From assembly GCA_013043915.1 (NCBI GenBank), contig JABEVH010000037.1, forward strand, positions 1 to 15,098: DNA of 15,098 bases. Direction: 5' to 3'. A program made the position numbers and the translations under genes. Every line of letters starts with the position of its first letter. Position 1 is the first letter of the stretch. The notes beneath the pieces are model-generated. The model was given only the letters and a program-made list of their open reading frames with translations. It had not been told where the DNA came from and did no database searches. This document shows, piece after piece, positions 5,553 to 14,283 of the stretch. Source of the stretch: Pseudomonadales bacterium (lineage in GTDB: Bacteria; Pseudomonadota; Gammaproteobacteria; Pseudomonadales; Moraxellaceae).

Positions 5553-5908
5553 GAAACAGTGCAACCAGCTTTAGCCGTTCGGGTTTGTCCGACTGGATAG
5601 TGCAGCGTGTGAGCGCTGTTATATTGGCCGTCTATTTTGTCGTTATGGTCGTGATTTGGGCGGGTCATCCCAGTTATGCCTGTTGGCATGGTTTGATGAT
5701 GGCTCCGGCCATGAAAATATTGAGCTTATTGTCTTTGCTGGCCTTGGCAAGTCATGCCTGGGTAGGTCTATGGACGGTGCTGACCGATTATGTGACGACA
5801 CGTCATATGGGGCCTCGTGCAGTGGGTGTGCGCCTGGTTCTGGAGTTGGCATTTGCGCTGGTGATCTTTGTTTATCTGGTCTGGGGCATCCAGATCCTCT
5901 GGGGTTGA
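5549..5908 (+). CDS. sdhD: Succinate dehydrogenase membrane anchor SdhD
   Basis: A 119-residue second membrane anchor of complex II. The N-terminal GLSDWIVQRVSAVIL, H69 in SHAWVGLW (second heme b ligand; E. coli H71) and D80-Y81 in LTDYV (E. coli D82-Y83, where the Tyr contacts ubiquinone) are all present. Three membrane helices lie near 16-38, 54-77 and 95-118. The ATG at 5549 overlaps the sdhC stop by four bases; a GTG four codons upstream would add residues with no support. There is no clear ribosome binding site, so translation is probably coupled to sdhC. Confidence 0.95.
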   Translation: MRNSATSFSRSGLSDWIVQRVSAVILAVYFVVMVVIWAGHPSYACWHGLMMAPAMKILSLLSLLALASHAWVGLWTVLTDYVTTRHMGPRAVGVRLVLELAFALVIFVYLVWGIQILWG

Positions 5909-5914
5909 TCATTC

Positions 5915-7684
5915 ATGGCTAATTTACGCATACATACCTACGACGCAGTCATTGTTGGTGGAGGCGGTGCAGGCATGCGCGCATCCTTGCAACTGGCGCA
6001 GGCCGGACTTTCTGTCGCTGTGTTGACTAAGGTTTTTCCAACCCGTTCGCATACCGTGGCAGCGCAGGGGGGCATTGGTGCTTCCCTAGGCAACATGAAT
6101 GATGACAACTGGCATTATCATTTCTATGACACGATCAAGGGCTCAGACTGGTTGGGTGATCAGGATGCCATTGAGTTTATGTGTCGTGAAGCTCCCAAAG
6201 TGGTGTATGAGCTAGAACACATGGGGATGCCGTTTGACCGTAATCCTGATGGCACTATTTATCAGCGCCCTTTTGGTGGTCATACCAGCAACTACGGTGA
6301 AGCTCCGGTGCAGCGTGCTTGCGCAGCCGCTGACCGAACTGGCCATGCTTTGCTGCACACCCTTTATCAGAACAATCTACGCCATAAAACCCAGTTTTTT
6401 GTTGAATGGATCGCGTTGGACCTGATTCGTAATCAGGCCGGTGATGTTCTGGGTGTGGTTGGCTTGGATCTTGAAACCGGTGAGATGGCTGTTTTTCAGG
6501 CTAAATGCACCCTGTTTGCCACGGGAGGAGCTGGACGTATTTACGCGGCTTCTACCAATGCTTATATCAATACCGGTGACGGCTTGGGGATGGCTTCACG
6601 TGCAGGTATCCCGCTGCAGGATATGGAATTCTGGCAATTTCATCCCACAGGTGTGGCAGGTGCAGGTGTTTTGTTGACCGAAGGTTGTCGTGGTGAAGGC
6701 GCCATCTTGCGTAACAAGGCGGGTGAACGCTTTATGGAGCGTTATGCCCCCAACCTAAAGGATTTGGCACCGCGTGATTTCGTGTCGCGCTCCATGGATC
6801 AGGAAATCAAGGAAGGGCGTGGGTGCGGACCTCATGGTGACTATGTTGTGCTGGATCTGACCCACTTAGGGGTTGAGACCATCATGAAGCGTTTGCCTTC
6901 GGTTTATGAGATCGGCAAGAAATTTGCCAATGTAGATTGTACGCGTGAGCCTATTCCGGTGGTGCCAACTATTCACTATCAGATGGGGGGCATACCTACG
7001 AACCGTTTTGGTCAAGTCGTGGTGCCGGGTCAAGTGGGGCCATCTTCTGTGGTAAAGGGTTTTTATGCCATCGGTGAGTGTTCCTGCGTCAGCGTGCATG
7101 GAGCCAATCGTTTAGGTACCAATTCTTTGCTCGATCTCATCGTTTTTGGTAAGGCAGCGGGTGAGCATATCGTTGAAACGGTACGTAAGGAACCCAGCAG
7201 TCATCAGGTTCTACCTAAAGATGCTGTGGATATGGCATCGGCGCGCCTGAGCCGTTTGGATCAGAGCAAGGGCGGGGAGTATGCGCTTGATATAGCTAAT
7301 GATCTGCGTCGTACCATGCAGACCCATGCCGGGGTGTTCCGTACCCAGGCTTTGATGGATGAGGGTGTCAACCAGGTTCTTGAGCTGGAAAAACGTCTTG
7401 ATCAGGTGCATTTGCGCGACAAATCCAAGATATTTAATACCGGTCGTATTGAGGCCTTGGAGGTTGAAAATCTCATCGAAGTGGCCAAGGCGACGATGAT
7501 CTCTGCGGCAGCTCGTAAAGAGAGCCGTGGTGCACATGCGCACGATGATCACCCCGAACGTGATGATGATCACTGGATGAAACATACCCTGTGGTTTAAG
7601 GATAGCAATCGTCTGGATTACAAGCCGGTTCAGCTCACACCCATGACGGTTGAGAGCATTCCGCCGAAGAAGAGAACCTTTTGA
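5915..7684 (+). CDS. sdhA: Succinate dehydrogenase flavoprotein subunit SdhA
   Basis: A 589-residue catalytic subunit oxidising succinate to fumarate (E. coli 588). It has the FAD dinucleotide motif VGGGGAGMRA (14-23), the covalent FAD histidine H46 in FPTRSHTVAAQGG, H243 in QFHPTG, the catalytic arginine R287 in APRDFVSR, H354 in PTIHYQMGG and R399 in GANRLG. It starts 6 bases after sdhD and lacks a clear ribosome binding site, consistent with coupled translation. APRDFVSRSMDQEIKEGRG and PTIHYQMGGIPTN look like the betaproteobacterial form rather than E. coli (from memory). The C-terminal segment AHAHDDHPERDDDHW is unusually His/Asp-rich, with His where the family usually has Arg (543) and an aromatic residue (546). 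Confidence 0.98.
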   Translation: MANLRIHTYDAVIVGGGGAGMRASLQLAQAGLSVAVLTKVFPTRSHTVAAQGGIGASLGNMNDDNWHYHFYDTIKGSDWLGDQDAIEFMCREAPKVVYELEHMGMPFDRNPDGTIYQRPFGGHTSNYGEAPVQRACAAADRTGHALLHTLYQNNLRHKTQFFVEWIALDLIRNQAGDVLGVVGLDLETGEMAVFQAKCTLFATGGAGRIYAASTNAYINTGDGLGMASRAGIPLQDMEFWQFHPTGVAGAGVLLTEGCRGEGAILRNKAGERFMERYAPNLKDLAPRDFVSRSMDQEIKEGRGCGPHGDYVVLDLTHLGVETIMKRLPSVYEIGKKFANVDCTREPIPVVPTIHYQMGGIPTNRFGQVVVPGQVGPSSVVKGFYAIGECSCVSVHGANRLGTNSLLDLIVFGKAAGEHIVETVRKEPSSHQVLPKDAVDMASARLSRLDQSKGGEYALDIANDLRRTMQTHAGVFRTQALMDEGVNQVLELEKRLDQVHLRDKSKIFNTGRIEALEVENLIEVAKATMISAAARKESRGAHAHDDHPERDDDHWMKHTLWFKDSNRLDYKPVQLTPMTVESIPPKKRTF

Positions 7685-7716
7685 GGTCCTTGTCCACGGG
7701 AGCAGAGAGAACAGTC

Positions 7717-8424
7717 ATGACTGATGTGCGTATATTTGAGATTTACCGTTATAATCCGGATACCGATGCGGCCCCTTCCATGCAGCGCTATGAGCTGGCA
7801 CTAACCGGCCATGAGCGCATGTTGCTCGATGCGTTGATCGCCTTGAAAAAAGTCGATGAAACCCTGAGCTTTCGCCGCTCCTGCCGTGAAGGAATTTGTG
7901 GTTCGGATGGTATGAACATCAACGGCAAAAATGGCCTGGCTTGTCTGATGAACATGAATGACTTGCCGAAAAAAATTGTCATACGACCCCTGCCAGGTTT
8001 GCCGGTTATCCGTGACCTCGTGGTAGATATGAATCTTTTTTATCAGCAGTATGAGAAGGTTCAACCCTATCTGCTCAATGATGCTCCGCCTCCGCCCACG
8101 GAGCGTCTGCAATCGCCGGAAGATCGCGAGAAACTTGACGGTCTGTACGAATGCATTTTATGTGCATGCTGTTCCACCAGCTGTCCTTCATTCTGGTGGA
8201 ATCCTGACAAGTTTTTGGGACCATCGGCCTTGCTTCAGGCCTACCGTTTTCTGGCAGATACACGTGATGCCAAAACGGCTGAACGTCTAGAGCAGCTTGA
8301 TGATCCTTTCTCCTTGTTCCGTTGCCGCGGCATCATGAACTGTGTGAGCGTGTGCCCCAAGGGATTAAACCCTACACGGGCTATCGGACATATTCGAGAT
8401 ATGTTATTAGCGCAAGGAACGTAA
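7717..8424 (+). CDS. sdhB: Succinate dehydrogenase iron-sulfur subunit SdhB
   Basis: A 235-residue electron-transfer subunit of complex II carrying three Fe-S clusters. [2Fe-2S]: C56, C61, D64 and C76 (SCREGICGSDG...LAC). [4Fe-4S]: C146, C149, C152 and C213. [3Fe-4S]: C156, C203 and C209. W161 in CPSFWWNPD is the expected quinone-site Trp (E. coli W164). Start MTDVRIFEIYRY at 7717 fits the E. coli N-terminus; GAGAG lies upstream. A TTG at 7681 overlapping the sdhA stop would add 12 unconserved residues. At position 204 there is Arg (CRGIMNC) where E. coli has His207. The gene is 32 bases after sdhA and followed by a 253-bp gap. Confidence 0.97.
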   Translation: MTDVRIFEIYRYNPDTDAAPSMQRYELALTGHERMLLDALIALKKVDETLSFRRSCREGICGSDGMNINGKNGLACLMNMNDLPKKIVIRPLPGLPVIRDLVVDMNLFYQQYEKVQPYLLNDAPPPPTERLQSPEDREKLDGLYECILCACCSTSCPSFWWNPDKFLGPSALLQAYRFLADTRDAKTAERLEQLDDPFSLFRCRGIMNCVSVCPKGLNPTRAIGHIRDMLLAQGT

Positions 8425-8677
8425 GAAGTAAAAAACATTAATTCCTAAAATTTAAGCGGCTTGCGTGTAACCTGATTCCCTTGGGCTATGGTTGTTCCAT
8501 GGTCGTTGTTCGAAGGATGAAATCGAACCTTCGAAAAAACTGGCAGAGTTAAGTTCTCTGTTCGGTAAAGGTCGCTGAGGTTTACCCAACTCCAGCGGTG
8601 TGTGGCAAATTGGCCAGCGCGTTGTCGGTTGTCATGATCGTGACATAAGGGCGAGGTGTCTGGTTGGGATGATATTC
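8425..8677 (+). promoter_or_regulatory. sdhB-sucA intergenic region, possible internal promoter or leader RNA
   Basis: A 253-bp gap without a coding gene, long for an operon. It begins with an A/T-rich stretch (about 8425-8456). It contains a perfect 8-bp inverted repeat (8509-8535), a short imperfect stem (8485-8501), and a partial stem CGCTG (about 8574) / CAGCG (about 8594). No convincing sigma70 promoter was found; TTGCGT at 8461 has only a poor -10 candidate. Candidate cis-regulatory RNAs upstream of sucA have been described in other proteobacteria, but I cannot confirm a match. Confidence 0.35.
8509..8535 (+). repeat. Perfect inverted repeat in the sdhB-sucA gap
   Basis: TTCGAAGG (8509-8516) and CCTTCGAA (8528-8535) form an 8-bp stem with an 11-base loop. 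It is followed by AAAAA, not T, so it is not a plus-strand intrinsic terminator. It may be an RNA processing or stabilising stem or an operator. Confidence 0.5.
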
Positions 8678-11536
8678 ATGCAAAAGAGCCAGATGCAAAA
8701 TTTGTTGGAGACTTCCCAGCTATCGGCAGAAAATGCCAGCTGGGTAGAAGAATTATACGAACATTATTTGGTGGCGCCCGGAGAAGTGCCGGAGGATTGG
8801 CGCGGATATTTTGAGCGCTTGCCCCGGGTTAACGGCATCAGCCAGGATACGCCTCATGCCGTTGTGAAGGAACAGTTCATTCATCTGGCGCGTAACTCAA
8901 CGCGTTCTGAACCTGTGCCAACGTCATCGGTCAGCACGGAACATGAGCGACGACAGGTTGCTGTGATGCAACTGATTGCCGGCTATAGAAACCGCGGTCA
9001 TCAGCGCGCCAACCTGGATCCTTTGGGATTGATGCAACGTCAGAATGTCCCTGATCTTGAATTGCAATATCATGGTTTATCTCCGGCTGATCTTGATACC
9101 GTCTTCCAGACAGGTAACCTCTGCCTAGGCAAAAATGAAGCACCTTTGCGTGAGATGATTGCTGCCATGGACGCCATCTACTGTGGTTCCGTAGGTGCAG
9201 AATACATGCATATTGTGGATACGGCAGAGAAACGCTGGATACAGCAGCGACTCGAGTCGGTACGTGGCAATCCTAATTACTCGCGAGAAGCCAGGATGCA
9301 TCTTCTGGAGCGTCTGACGGCGGCTGAGGGTCTTGAAAAATACTTGGGCTCGCGTTTTTCAGGTGCCAAGCGTTTTGGGCTGGAGGGTGGAGAGAGTCTG
9401 ATTCCGCTGGTTGATGAGATCATTCAGCGTGCAGGTTCCATGGGGACGCAGGAAATTGTTATCGGAATGGCCCATCGCGGACGCTTAAATATCCTGGTCA
9501 ATACCCTGGGTAAAAACCCGCGTGATCTTTTTGAAGAATTTGAAGGCAAGGTGGTTGTTCGCAGCGGTTCGGGTGATGTTAAGTACCATCAGGGCTACTC
9601 ATCCAATGTCATGACCGCCGGCGGTGAAGTGCATTTGGCCATGGCCTTTAATCCCTCTCATCTTGAAATCGTTTCACCCGTCGTTGAAGGGTCAGTCCGT
9701 GCACGCCAGGATCGCCGCAGTGATGCGCAGGGTAACCGTGTACTGCCCTTGCTGGTGCATGGTGATGCTGCGTTTGCAGGCCAAGGTGTGGTCATGGAAA
9801 CTTTTCAGATGTCGGAAACGCGTGGCTACGGTACGGGGGGAACGGTACACATCATCATTAACAATCAGGTAGGTTTTACCACCCACGAACGTGAAGATGC
9901 CCGGTCCACCGAATATTGTACGGATATCGCCAAAATGGTGCAGGCGCCCATTTTTCATGTTAACGGTGATGATCCTGAAGCCGTGGTGTTTGTTACCCAG
10001 TTGGCGCTAGATTTTCGTATGGAATTCCGTAAGGATGTCGTGGTTGACATGTTCTGTTACCGTCGCCGTGGTCATAATGAAGCTGATGAGCCTACGGGTA
10101 CTCAGCCTCTGATGTATCAGGTGATTAATCGCTTACCCACGACGCGCCAGCTGTTTGCCGAACGCATGGTGAAATTAGGCGTACTCTCACAGGCAGAATC
10201 TGACGGAATGGTGGATGAATACCGCCGTGCTCTGGAAGCGGGTGAGCATGTCGTTAAATCATTGGTGCGAGAACCTAACAAGAGTCTTTTTGTCGACTGG
10301 ACTCCTTACATTGGTCATAGCGTTGTCGATGCCTGGGATACCAGCGTTGATATTAAAACCTTGCAATCGCTGGGTAAAAAACTTGAGGTGTTGCCTCAGG
10401 GATTTGTGCTACAAAAACAAGTCCAAAAAGTTTTGGAAGACCGCAGCAAGATGTTCAGTGGTTCCATGGAATTAAATTGGGGCGCCGCTGAAGTCCTGGC
10501 TTACGCTACCCTGATTGATCAGGGATTTCCTGTGCGTATAACCGGGCAGGATGTGGGACGTGGTACGTTCTCGCATCGGCATGCAGTACTGCATAACCAG
10601 CGCGAGGGGAATGCCTATGTACCCTTGCAGCATGTGCATGACAAGCAACCTGCTTTTGAAATCTATGATTCCTTGCTTTCAGAAGAAGCTGTGCTTGGTT
10701 TTGAATACGGTTATGCGACGACGACACCGAAGGCATTGATCGTTTGGGAAGCTCAGTTTGGTGACTTTGCCAATGGCGCCCAGGTTGTTATCGATCAGTT
10801 TATTTCCTCGGGAGAAACCAAATGGGAGCGTTTGTGCGGACTGACCCTGTTGTTGCCACATGGTTTTGAAGGGCAGGGGCCTGAGCATTCATCGGCGCGC
10901 TTGGAACGCTATCTTCAGCTTTGTGCTGAACAGAATATGCAGGTCTGTACGCCGACAACACCTGCGCAGATTTTTCATTTGTTGCGCCGCCAAACGGTAC
11001 GCCCGCTACGTAAACCTTTGGTGATCATGTCGCCTAAGAGTCTGTTGCGTCATCGTCTTGCCGTCTCGCAGCTGGATGATTTGGCCCAGGGTTCTTTTAA
11101 AACGGTGCTGGATGAGCAGGATGATCTGAATCCTGTCAACGTACGACGCGTGGTGCTCTGTGGGGGCAAGGTCTATTATGATCTCCTGGAGAAGCGGCGC
11201 GAGTTGAAAAGCACGGACGTGGCTATCGTGCGTGTGGAACAGCTTTATCCTTTCCCCGAACAGGCTTTAGCTGCTGTATTGGCGCGATATCAGGATGCCA
11301 CTAGTATCGTATGGTGCCAGGAAGAGCCGCAGAATCAGGGGGCTTGGTACTGTTCCCAGCATCATATTCATCATGTCGTGCGGCAGTGGAAGGAGAATCT
11401 GCGTACGGGTTACGTGGGGCGGCCTTCAGCGGCAGCTCCTGCCTGTGGCTCTCCGTATCTTCATGCCAAACAGCAAGCTGCTCTGGTAGATGAGGCATTG
11501 CAGCTCGATGGCGCAACTCCAACGCAAGGAAATTGA
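8678..11536 (+). CDS. sucA: 2-oxoglutarate dehydrogenase E1 component
   Basis: A 952-residue thiamine-diphosphate decarboxylase that turns 2-oxoglutarate into a succinyl group passed to the lipoyl arm of SucB. The N-terminal SAENASWVEELYEHYL is the conserved E2-interacting leader (E. coli SGANQSWIEQLYEDFL). Other landmarks are MAHRGRLN (H267), the ThDP motif starting HGDAAFAGQG (GD at 362-363) and ending NN at 395-396 before QVGFTT, and FGDFANGAQVVIDQF in the transketolase pyrimidine domain. The start is uncertain: ATG 8678 has GGGA 8 bases upstream, while ATG 8669 and ATG 8693 (MQNLL, aligning best with E. coli) are also possible. The open frame back to a GTG at 8600 encodes unconserved residues. 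Length is near E. coli SucA (933). Confidence 0.97.
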   Translation: MQKSQMQNLLETSQLSAENASWVEELYEHYLVAPGEVPEDWRGYFERLPRVNGISQDTPHAVVKEQFIHLARNSTRSEPVPTSSVSTEHERRQVAVMQLIAGYRNRGHQRANLDPLGLMQRQNVPDLELQYHGLSPADLDTVFQTGNLCLGKNEAPLREMIAAMDAIYCGSVGAEYMHIVDTAEKRWIQQRLESVRGNPNYSREARMHLLERLTAAEGLEKYLGSRFSGAKRFGLEGGESLIPLVDEIIQRAGSMGTQEIVIGMAHRGRLNILVNTLGKNPRDLFEEFEGKVVVRSGSGDVKYHQGYSSNVMTAGGEVHLAMAFNPSHLEIVSPVVEGSVRARQDRRSDAQGNRVLPLLVHGDAAFAGQGVVMETFQMSETRGYGTGGTVHIIINNQVGFTTHEREDARSTEYCTDIAKMVQAPIFHVNGDDPEAVVFVTQLALDFRMEFRKDVVVDMFCYRRRGHNEADEPTGTQPLMYQVINRLPTTRQLFAERMVKLGVLSQAESDGMVDEYRRALEAGEHVVKSLVREPNKSLFVDWTPYIGHSVVDAWDTSVDIKTLQSLGKKLEVLPQGFVLQKQVQKVLEDRSKMFSGSMELNWGAAEVLAYATLIDQGFPVRITGQDVGRGTFSHRHAVLHNQREGNAYVPLQHVHDKQPAFEIYDSLLSEEAVLGFEYGYATTTPKALIVWEAQFGDFANGAQVVIDQFISSGETKWERLCGLTLLLPHGFEGQGPEHSSARLERYLQLCAEQNMQVCTPTTPAQIFHLLRRQTVRPLRKPLVIMSPKSLLRHRLAVSQLDDLAQGSFKTVLDEQDDLNPVNVRRVVLCGGKVYYDLLEKRRELKSTDVAIVRVEQLYPFPEQALAAVLARYQDATSIVWCQEEPQNQGAWYCSQHHIHHVVRQWKENLRTGYVGRPSAAAPACGSPYLHAKQQAALVDEALQLDGATPTQGN

Positions 11537-11539
11537 TAG

Positions 11540-12736
11540 ATGGCAATTGAAATCAAGGCTCCGGCTTTTCCGGAATCGGTCGCAGACGGTACGATAGCTA
11601 CCTGGCATAAGCAGGTGGGAGAGGCGGTTAAGCGTGATGAACTGCTGGTCGACATTGAGACCGACAAAGTGGTGATGGAAGTCATGGCTCCTGCAGATGG
11701 CGTGATAACTCAGATTATCAAGGCTGCTGGCGATACGGTGCTGTCGCAAGAGTTGTTGGGCCTTTTCGAAGAAGGTGCAACGGCTTCTGCACCAGCAGCG
11801 GCGCCAGAGAAGGCCACTGTTCAAACTGCAGCATCGGCAGCCGCTCCTATGGGCCCGGCAACTCGCAAGTTGGTGGCTGAGCTAGGTCTGGGTGCTTCCC
11901 AGATCACCGGTTCTGGCAAGGGAGGACGTGTGACCAAGGAGGATGTGGTTCAGCACACTCAGGCCACTCCACCTGCAGCAACACCCGTTCCTGCAAGTTC
12001 GCCGCAGGTGATCTCAGCGCCGTTACCTTTGGGAGACCGCGTTGAACGCCGTGTTCCCATGACGCGCTTACGTGCACGTATTGCCGAACGTCTGCTGGAA
12101 GCCAAGCAGAGCACGGCCATGTTGACCACCTTCAATGAAGTCAATATGGCTCCGGTGATGGCGTTGCGTAAACAGTACGCTGAGAAGTTTGAAAAAACTC
12201 ATGGTGTTCGGTTGGGTTTTATGTCGTTTTTTGTCAAGGCAGCTGTTGAGGCTCTGCGTCGTTATCCCGGCGTTAATGCTTCGCTGGATGGTACGGATGT
12301 GGTCTATCATGGCTACCAGGATATCGGGGTTGCCGTGTCGTCCGATAAAGGACTGGTGGTGCCCATCTTGCGCAATACCGAATCGATGAGTCTGGCTGAA
12401 ATTGAAACCAAAGTGGGTGAGTACGGTAAAAAGGCCCGTGATGGTAAATTAACCATCGAAGAGATGACCGGTGGAACGTTTTCGATTTCCAACGGAGGGG
12501 TGTTTGGCTCCTTGTTGTCCACCCCGATTCTGAACCCACCACAGACTGCCATTCTCGGTATGCATAAAATCCAGGATCGTCCCATGGCAGTTAATGGTCA
12601 GGTCGTGATCCTGCCCATGATGTATTTGGCACTTTCTTATGATCACAGATTGATCGATGGCAAGGAAGCGGTGAGCTTCTTGGTGGCTATTAAGGAGATG
12701 GTGGAGGATCCCACCCGTATGCTTCTGGAAATCTGA
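11540..12736 (+). CDS. sucB: Dihydrolipoyl succinyltransferase (2-oxoglutarate dehydrogenase E2)
   Basis: A 398-residue E2 core that transfers the succinyl group from lipoamide to CoA. Domains: one lipoyl domain at 1-78 with the lipoylated K43 (IETDKVVMEV); an Ala/Pro-rich linker; a peripheral subunit-binding domain at about 104-139 (GPATRKLVAELGL...GRVTKEDV); a second linker; and the catalytic domain from about 168, with H369 and D373 in YDHRLIDGKEA. A single lipoyl domain is usual for SucB. It starts 3 bases after the sucA stop, with AAGGA at the end of sucA as its ribosome binding site, so it is tightly coupled to sucA. Confidence 0.97.
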   Translation: MAIEIKAPAFPESVADGTIATWHKQVGEAVKRDELLVDIETDKVVMEVMAPADGVITQIIKAAGDTVLSQELLGLFEEGATASAPAAAPEKATVQTAASAAAPMGPATRKLVAELGLGASQITGSGKGGRVTKEDVVQHTQATPPAATPVPASSPQVISAPLPLGDRVERRVPMTRLRARIAERLLEAKQSTAMLTTFNEVNMAPVMALRKQYAEKFEKTHGVRLGFMSFFVKAAVEALRRYPGVNASLDGTDVVYHGYQDIGVAVSSDKGLVVPILRNTESMSLAEIETKVGEYGKKARDGKLTIEEMTGGTFSISNGGVFGSLLSTPILNPPQTAILGMHKIQDRPMAVNGQVVILPMMYLALSYDHRLIDGKEAVSFLVAIKEMVEDPTRMLLEI

Positions 12737-12761
12737 TGCACTTAACTGGAGACTAGTTTAG

Positions 12762-14201
12762 ATGTCTAAGTCCTATGATCTTGTTGTGATCGGTGGTGGA
12801 CCGGGTGGCTATGAAGCAGCCATCCGCGCTGCACAGTTGGGATTGAAGGTGGCGTGTATCGAAAAGCGGATAGGCAAAGAAGGGCAGCCTGCCCTCGGTG
12901 GTACTTGCCTGAACGTGGGATGCATACCCTCCAAAGCCTTGCTGGACTCATCTTACCGTTATATTGAAACCAAGGACCATCTGGCTGTGCATGGAATTAG
13001 TGTCAAGGATGTCTCCTTGGACGTATCTGCCATGCTTGCGCGCAAGGATCAGGTAGTCAAGCAGTTGACCGGCGGGATAGCCCAGCTGTTTAAGGGTAAT
13101 GGCATCGACTGGCTACAGGGTACGGGTAAGCTGTTGGCTGGCCGTCAGGTGCAATTCATCGGCCTTGATGGCAGCACGGAAACCTATGCACCTGAGCATG
13201 TCATCCTGGCAGCTGGTTCTGAACCTGTACAGATTCCGGTGGCTGCCATTGATGGCCAGCGTATCGTTGACTCGACCGGTGCCTTGGATTTTGCTGCTGT
13301 GCCTAAGCGCTTAGGTGTCATCGGTTCCGGCGTCATCGGGCTGGAATTGGGTTCAGTATGGCGACGTCTGGGCGCAGACGTGGTCGTTCTGGAGGCCCTT
13401 GAAAATTTTATGCCCTTTCTGGATCGCCAGATTGCGAAGGAGACGCAGAAAATCCTGGGTCAGCAGGGACTGGATATTCGTTTGAAGGCAAGAGTGACTG
13501 CCACCCGTGTGCAGGGTGATCAGGTTGAGGTCTCTTATACGGATGACCAGGGTGAGCAAAAGGAAACCTTTGATCGCTTGATCGTGGCGGTAGGGCGTCG
13601 ACCTTATACCGACGGCTTGTTGGCTGCTGATAGCGGTGTGGCGTTGGATGAACGTCGCTTTATCCATGTCGATAGCCAGTGCCGGACAGCGGTTCCCGGT
13701 GTTTATGCCATCGGGGATCTGGTGCGTGGACCTATGCTGGCGCACAAGGCGATGGAAGAAGGCGTTATGGTGGCTGAAATCATCGCCGGGCATACAGCTT
13801 CACAGGTTAATTATGACACCATTATCGGTGTTATTTATACACATCCTGAAGTGGCCTGGGTGGGTTTGAGTGAAGATCAGGCGCAAGCACAGGGTTTAAC
13901 TGTCAAGATTGGGACCTTTGCCTTCGCCGTGAATGGGCGGGCCTTGGCCAGTAATGATGCGCAGGGGCTGGCCAAGTTTGTTGTTGATGCAACGACTGAT
14001 CGTGTGCTGGGCTTGCATATCGTTGGACCTAGTGCGGGTGATCTGGTACATCAGGGCATGATTGCTATGGAATTTGGTGCCAGTATTGAAGATTTGCAAC
14101 TGATGATGTTTGCCCATCCTACCTTGTCCGAGGTGATCCATGAGGCGGCCTTGTCAGCGGATGGACGGGCAATTCATGCCGTGCAGCGCAAACGTAAATA
14201 G
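12762..14201 (+). CDS. lpd: Dihydrolipoyl dehydrogenase (E3)
   Basis: A 479-residue FAD- and NAD-dependent disulfide oxidoreductase that reoxidises dihydrolipoamide on SucB. It has an N-terminal FAD motif GGGPGGYEAA (11-20), the redox disulfide C49/C54 in GGTCLNVGCIPSK, an NAD motif GSGVIGLELG, the second FAD motif VYAIGDLVRGPMLAHKA, and the C-terminal catalytic pair H452/E457 in AHPTLSEVIHEAA. It begins 25 bases after sucB with GGAGA upstream. Its place inside the suc operon points to an E3 dedicated to the 2-oxoglutarate complex (as Pseudomonas LpdG), unlike E. coli where lpd is with the pyruvate dehydrogenase genes. It may also serve glycine cleavage or pyruvate complexes. Confidence 0.97.
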   Translation: MSKSYDLVVIGGGPGGYEAAIRAAQLGLKVACIEKRIGKEGQPALGGTCLNVGCIPSKALLDSSYRYIETKDHLAVHGISVKDVSLDVSAMLARKDQVVKQLTGGIAQLFKGNGIDWLQGTGKLLAGRQVQFIGLDGSTETYAPEHVILAAGSEPVQIPVAAIDGQRIVDSTGALDFAAVPKRLGVIGSGVIGLELGSVWRRLGADVVVLEALENFMPFLDRQIAKETQKILGQQGLDIRLKARVTATRVQGDQVEVSYTDDQGEQKETFDRLIVAVGRRPYTDGLLAADSGVALDERRFIHVDSQCRTAVPGVYAIGDLVRGPMLAHKAMEEGVMVAEIIAGHTASQVNYDTIIGVIYTHPEVAWVGLSEDQAQAQGLTVKIGTFAFAVNGRALASNDAQGLAKFVVDATTDRVLGLHIVGPSAGDLVHQGMIAMEFGASIEDLQLMMFAHPTLSEVIHEAALSADGRAIHAVQRKRK

Positions 14202-14207
14202 ATAGCA

Positions 14208-14229
14208 GGGCGAGAGGGCGAGAGGGCGG
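14208..14229 (+). repeat. Short G-rich tandem repeat after lpd
   Basis: The 8-mer GGGCGAGA occurs twice in tandem followed by GGGCGG, 7 bases after the lpd stop. The tract is purine-rich and G-rich on the coding strand. No function is recognised; it could arise by replication slippage. Confidence 0.6.
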
Positions 14230-14264
14230 CCTGGGGACCCCTGGGTCGCTGTTACATAGCTGGT

Positions 14265-14283
14265 GATGCAGTGATCCTGCATC
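14265..14283 (+). promoter_or_regulatory. Hairpin upstream of sucC
   Basis: GATGCAG (14265-14271) and CTGCATC (14277-14283) form a perfect 7-bp stem with a 5-base loop, ending 12 bases before the sucC ribosome binding site AAGGG (14296-14300). The 106-bp lpd-sucC gap could hold a leader RNA element; conserved RNA motifs upstream of sucC have been described in other proteobacteria, but I cannot tell whether this one belongs to them. Confidence 0.4.

Noticed and set aside
8509..8541. Intrinsic terminator between sdhB and sucA
   Set aside because: The stem is followed by an A-run rather than a T-run on the operon strand, so it cannot be a standard terminator for sdhCDAB.
8600..8677. N-terminal extension of SucA from a GTG at 8600
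   Set aside because: The added residues do not resemble the SucA N-terminus, and the later ATG codons have better placed ribosome binding sites and fit the conserved leader.
13353..13793. 146-codon minus-strand open frame within lpd
   Set aside because: Antisense shadow of a conserved gene; no family resemblance and no upstream signals.
14208..14229. CRISPR-like or phase-variable repeat
   Set aside because: Only two full units of 8 bp, no spacers, and the tract is outside any coding frame.
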